Assembly (NCBI GenBank): GCA_963791235.1
Contig: CAWBRW010000009.1
Coordinates: 167,886 to 231,885 of the forward strand
Reading direction: 5' to 3'
Source of the DNA: JALORV01 sp963791235
GTDB taxonomy: Bacteria; Pseudomonadota; Gammaproteobacteria; Burkholderiales; Burkholderiaceae_F
Length of the DNA: 64,000 nucleotides
The notes beneath the pieces were generated by a model. That model ran no database searches. It saw only the letters and a list, made by a program, of their open reading frames with translations, and was not told the DNA's origin. Below, piece after piece: positions 61,609-64,000 of this stretch (position 1 is its first letter; each line of letters begins with the position of its first letter). The translations under genes were made by a program, and so were the position numbers.

Positions 61609-64000
61609 TTATGAGACTGAAAAATGTGAGGCTTGATGTTGTCGATGGTGGTTGGATACCTGTTCATCCCGCTGGCAGTATTCGCCAGCGAGGCAGATCT
61701 CGCGATACCCGACCTGCATAAGGGCGCTCCCTATACCCTGCTGGGTGGTATAAAACCATGGGATCTTCTGTTCTATGGCGCGTGCATCATTGCCGGTACA
61801 CTGGGTATCAGCTTGTTTCTGCGCCACCAGGTCAAGAAGTTGAGAGCCCATGACTCGATGCTCAAGGTGGCTGAGATCATCTTTCAGACCTGCCGGACCT
61901 ATCTGATTCAGCAGGGCAAGTTCCTTGTCATGCTTTTCATTTTCATCGCTGTCGCCATGTCTTTCTATTTCCTGGCCCTGAAGGGCGAGGGGGTTCCCAC
62001 ACTGTTGCTGGTGCTGCTCTTCTCGGTGGTGGGCATGGCCGGTTCCTACAGCGTGGCCTGGTACGGCATCCGGATCAACACCTATGCCAACGCCCGTACC
62101 GCCTTCGCGTCGCTGGCGGGGAAGCCCTGGGACGTGGTGAACATTCCCCTGCGCTCCGGTATGAGCGTGGGACTCTTCCTCATCTCCCTTGAACTGGTCA
62201 TGATGGTCATCATTCTGCTCTTCGTGCCCCGCGATATCGTCGGGTACTGCTTCCTGGGATTCGCCATCGGGGAGTCGCTGGCCGCATCGGCACTCCGAAT
62301 CGCCGGCGGTATCTTCACCAAGATCGCCGACATCGGCTCCGACCTGATGAAGATCGTCTTCAAGGTCAAGGAAGACGATCCCCGAAACCCGGGCGTCATC
62401 GCTGACTGTACCGGTGACAACGCGGGCGACAGCGTGGGCCCCACGGCAGACGGTTTCGAGACCTACGGCGTCACCGGCGTTGCGCTGATCTCCTTCATCA
62501 CGCTGGCCGTCGTGAGTCCTGACAGCTCGATCAAAGAAGCCATCCAGGGCAAACTGATCGTCTGGATTTTCGCCATGCGTTTCCTGATGGACTTCTTCTC
62601 CGGTGTTTCGTACTTCGTCAACCAGGCCATTTCTTCGGCCAAATACAGCGGCAAGAAAGAGTTCGATTTCGAAGAGCCTCTCATGAGACTGATCTGGATC
62701 GCCGCCATCCTCTGCATCACCACTTCGTTTGTGGGGAGCTACCTGCTGATCAGCGACCTCCAGGTGATCAAAAACGGCGTGCTGACCGCGATGCCCCATG
62801 TCTGGTGGCAACTGGCCATGATCATCAGTTGCGGTACACTGGCGGCGGTGCTCATCCCCGAGTTCACCAAGATCTTCACCAGCTCCAAGTCCGAACACGT
62901 GCAGGAGATCGTGACCGCGTCGCGTGAGGGCGGCGCATCGCTTACCGTCCTGTCCGGTATCGTCGCCGGCAACTTCAGCGCCTTCTACATGGGCATGCTG
63001 ATCGCCGGTCCTCATGGGTATCGCGTACTTCGTCAGCCTTTTTATACCGGTTGAAGTCATCAACTATCCGTCGATCTTCGCCTTCGGTCTGGTTGCCTAC
63101 GGATTCCTCTGCATGGGCCCGGTCAACATCGCGGTCGACAGCTACGGTCCGGTGACCGACAACGCCCAGTCCATCTTCGAGCTGGCCCAGACCGAAAACA
63201 TCCCCGGCATCAAGGAAGAGATCAAGAGGGACTTCGGGTTCACCCCCGATTTCGAAATGGGCAAATTCTACCTCGAATCGAACGACGGGGCCGGAAACAC
63301 CTTCAAGGCGACGGCCAAACCCGTGCTCATCGGCACGGCGGTTTGCGGTGCAACGACCATGATCTTCTCGATCATCCTGCTCCTCCAGAGCAAGAACATG
63401 CTGCAGGTGCAGCTGACCGACGCGCCGATCATTCTCGGCCTGATCTGCGGCGGCGCGGTGATCTTCTGGTTCGCCGGCGCCTCCATGCAGGCGGTCACCA
63501 CCGGCGCGTACCGGGCGGTCGAGTTCATTAAAAGGACATGAACCTGGACAAGACGGAAGCCGATATCGAGGATTCCAAGACGGTTGTAAAGATCTGCACC
63601 CAGTATGCGCAGAAGGGGATGTGGAACATCTTCATCGCACTGATTTCCATCACGCTCGCCTTCGCGCTACTGAACCCGAACTTCTTCGTCGCCTATCTGA
63701 TTTCCATCGCCTGCTTCGGCCTCTTTGAGGCCATCTACATGGCCAACGCCGGCGGCGCGTGGGACAACGCGAAGAAGGTGGTCGAAGTCGACCTGAAGGA
63801 AAAGGGCACGGCGCTCCATGCCGCAACGGTCATCGGCGACACGGTAGGCGACCCCTTCAAGGATACCTCCTCCGTATCCATGAACCCCATCATCAAATTC
63901 TCGACTCTGTTCGGCCTGCTCGCGACCGAAATCGCGATCGAGATGGCGGCACATGCGAAAGAAGCCAATTCCACGGACTACGCCCCTTACATCGCTATTC
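61609..64000 (+). CDS. hppA: Membrane-bound pyrophosphatase, divergent type (three frameshifts, cut by window end)
   Basis: Couples pyrophosphate hydrolysis to H+ or Na+ pumping. The start ATG 61609 has GGAGAAGG upstream; a one-base shift near 61,632 joins MRLKNV to the signal-like LMLSMVVGYLFIPLAVFAS. Further single-base shifts near 63,015 (run of C) and 63,538 (run of A) join the three frames. Family motifs: YGIRINTYANARTAFASLAG, KEDDPRNPGVIADCTGDNAG, GPTADGFETYGVTGVALISF, and later ATVIGDTVGDPFKDTSSVSM. DIGSDLMK stands where ordinary enzymes have DVGADLVGK, as in the divergent branch of this family. About 785 residues are visible. Confidence 0.9.

Noticed and set aside
61609..63063. 484-residue minus-strand frame opposite hppA
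   Set aside because: Gly/His/Asp-rich, without any motif; the plus strand encodes a clear pyrophosphatase.

Overview
The window is a composite. Bases 1 to about 56,885 are high-GC DNA typical of a proteobacterial chromosome. The gene set (rpfE-recJ, lolC-lolD, a DUF2062 protein, TatD, comEC, a RelA with the ExDD motif, ornithine-lipid acyltransferase, PEP-CTERM fragments, 3-hydroxybutyrate dehydrogenase) fits a betaproteobacterium best, with a xanthomonad-like gammaproteobacterium as the alternative. From about 56,885 to 64,000 the base composition drops and the genes change character (iolB, an IS-type transposase pair, a group II intron-like RNA, a divergent membrane pyrophosphatase). Two convergent genes are both cut at the join, so this is probably an assembly chimera or a very recent insertion.

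Bases 1-14,327 are a mobile-integron-type cassette array without an integrase in view. About twenty small same-strand genes (GFA, GNAT, cupin, VOC, OsmC, YciI, SDR, PPOX, thioredoxin-like, CPT-like kinase, gamma-glutamyltransferase, histidine kinase) are separated by attC sites. Bases 14,377-19,655 hold cassette-like cargo without recognisable attC, including a VioB-type ferritin-like/4Fe-4S/double CDGSH fusion and a GFA-VOC fusion.

Bases 19,719-26,118 hold two paralogous modules. Each is a class III adenylyl cyclase / NB-ARC-like ATPase / TPR regulator facing a small secreted protein. Both regulators are frameshifted. Bases 26,199-46,793 are core chromosome: recJ, rpfE, lolCD, tatD, comEC, a circularly permuted ATP-grasp / GGDEF / alpha-E / transglutaminase / Anbu protease operon, bdhA, mtfA, relA and olsB. 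A tRNA-Val(GAC) with a hairpin terminator closes this part.

Bases 47,100-54,570 are an accessory island. Its centre is a compact peptide system: a PqqD-like protein, a Tat-leader Pro/Gly-repeat peptide ending in Ser, an HPr-kinase-like protein and a divergent nucleotidyltransferase. The protein families resemble the accessory set of paeninodin-type lasso peptide clusters, but no cyclase is visible. Around it lie mosaic gene fragments, a histidine kinase with an internal repeat and a 515-bp nearly identical second copy, and a NarL-type response regulator preceded by a 7-2-7 inverted heptamer. Sugar-nucleotide genes (acetyltransferase, Gfo/Idh oxidoreductase, start of a DegT aminotransferase) follow up to the junction.

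Many otherwise conserved genes (recJ, anbu, Gfo/Idh, iolB, hppA) carry single-base frameshifts, several in homopolymers, on both sides of the junction. I infer that many of the frameshifts are sequence errors rather than true decay.
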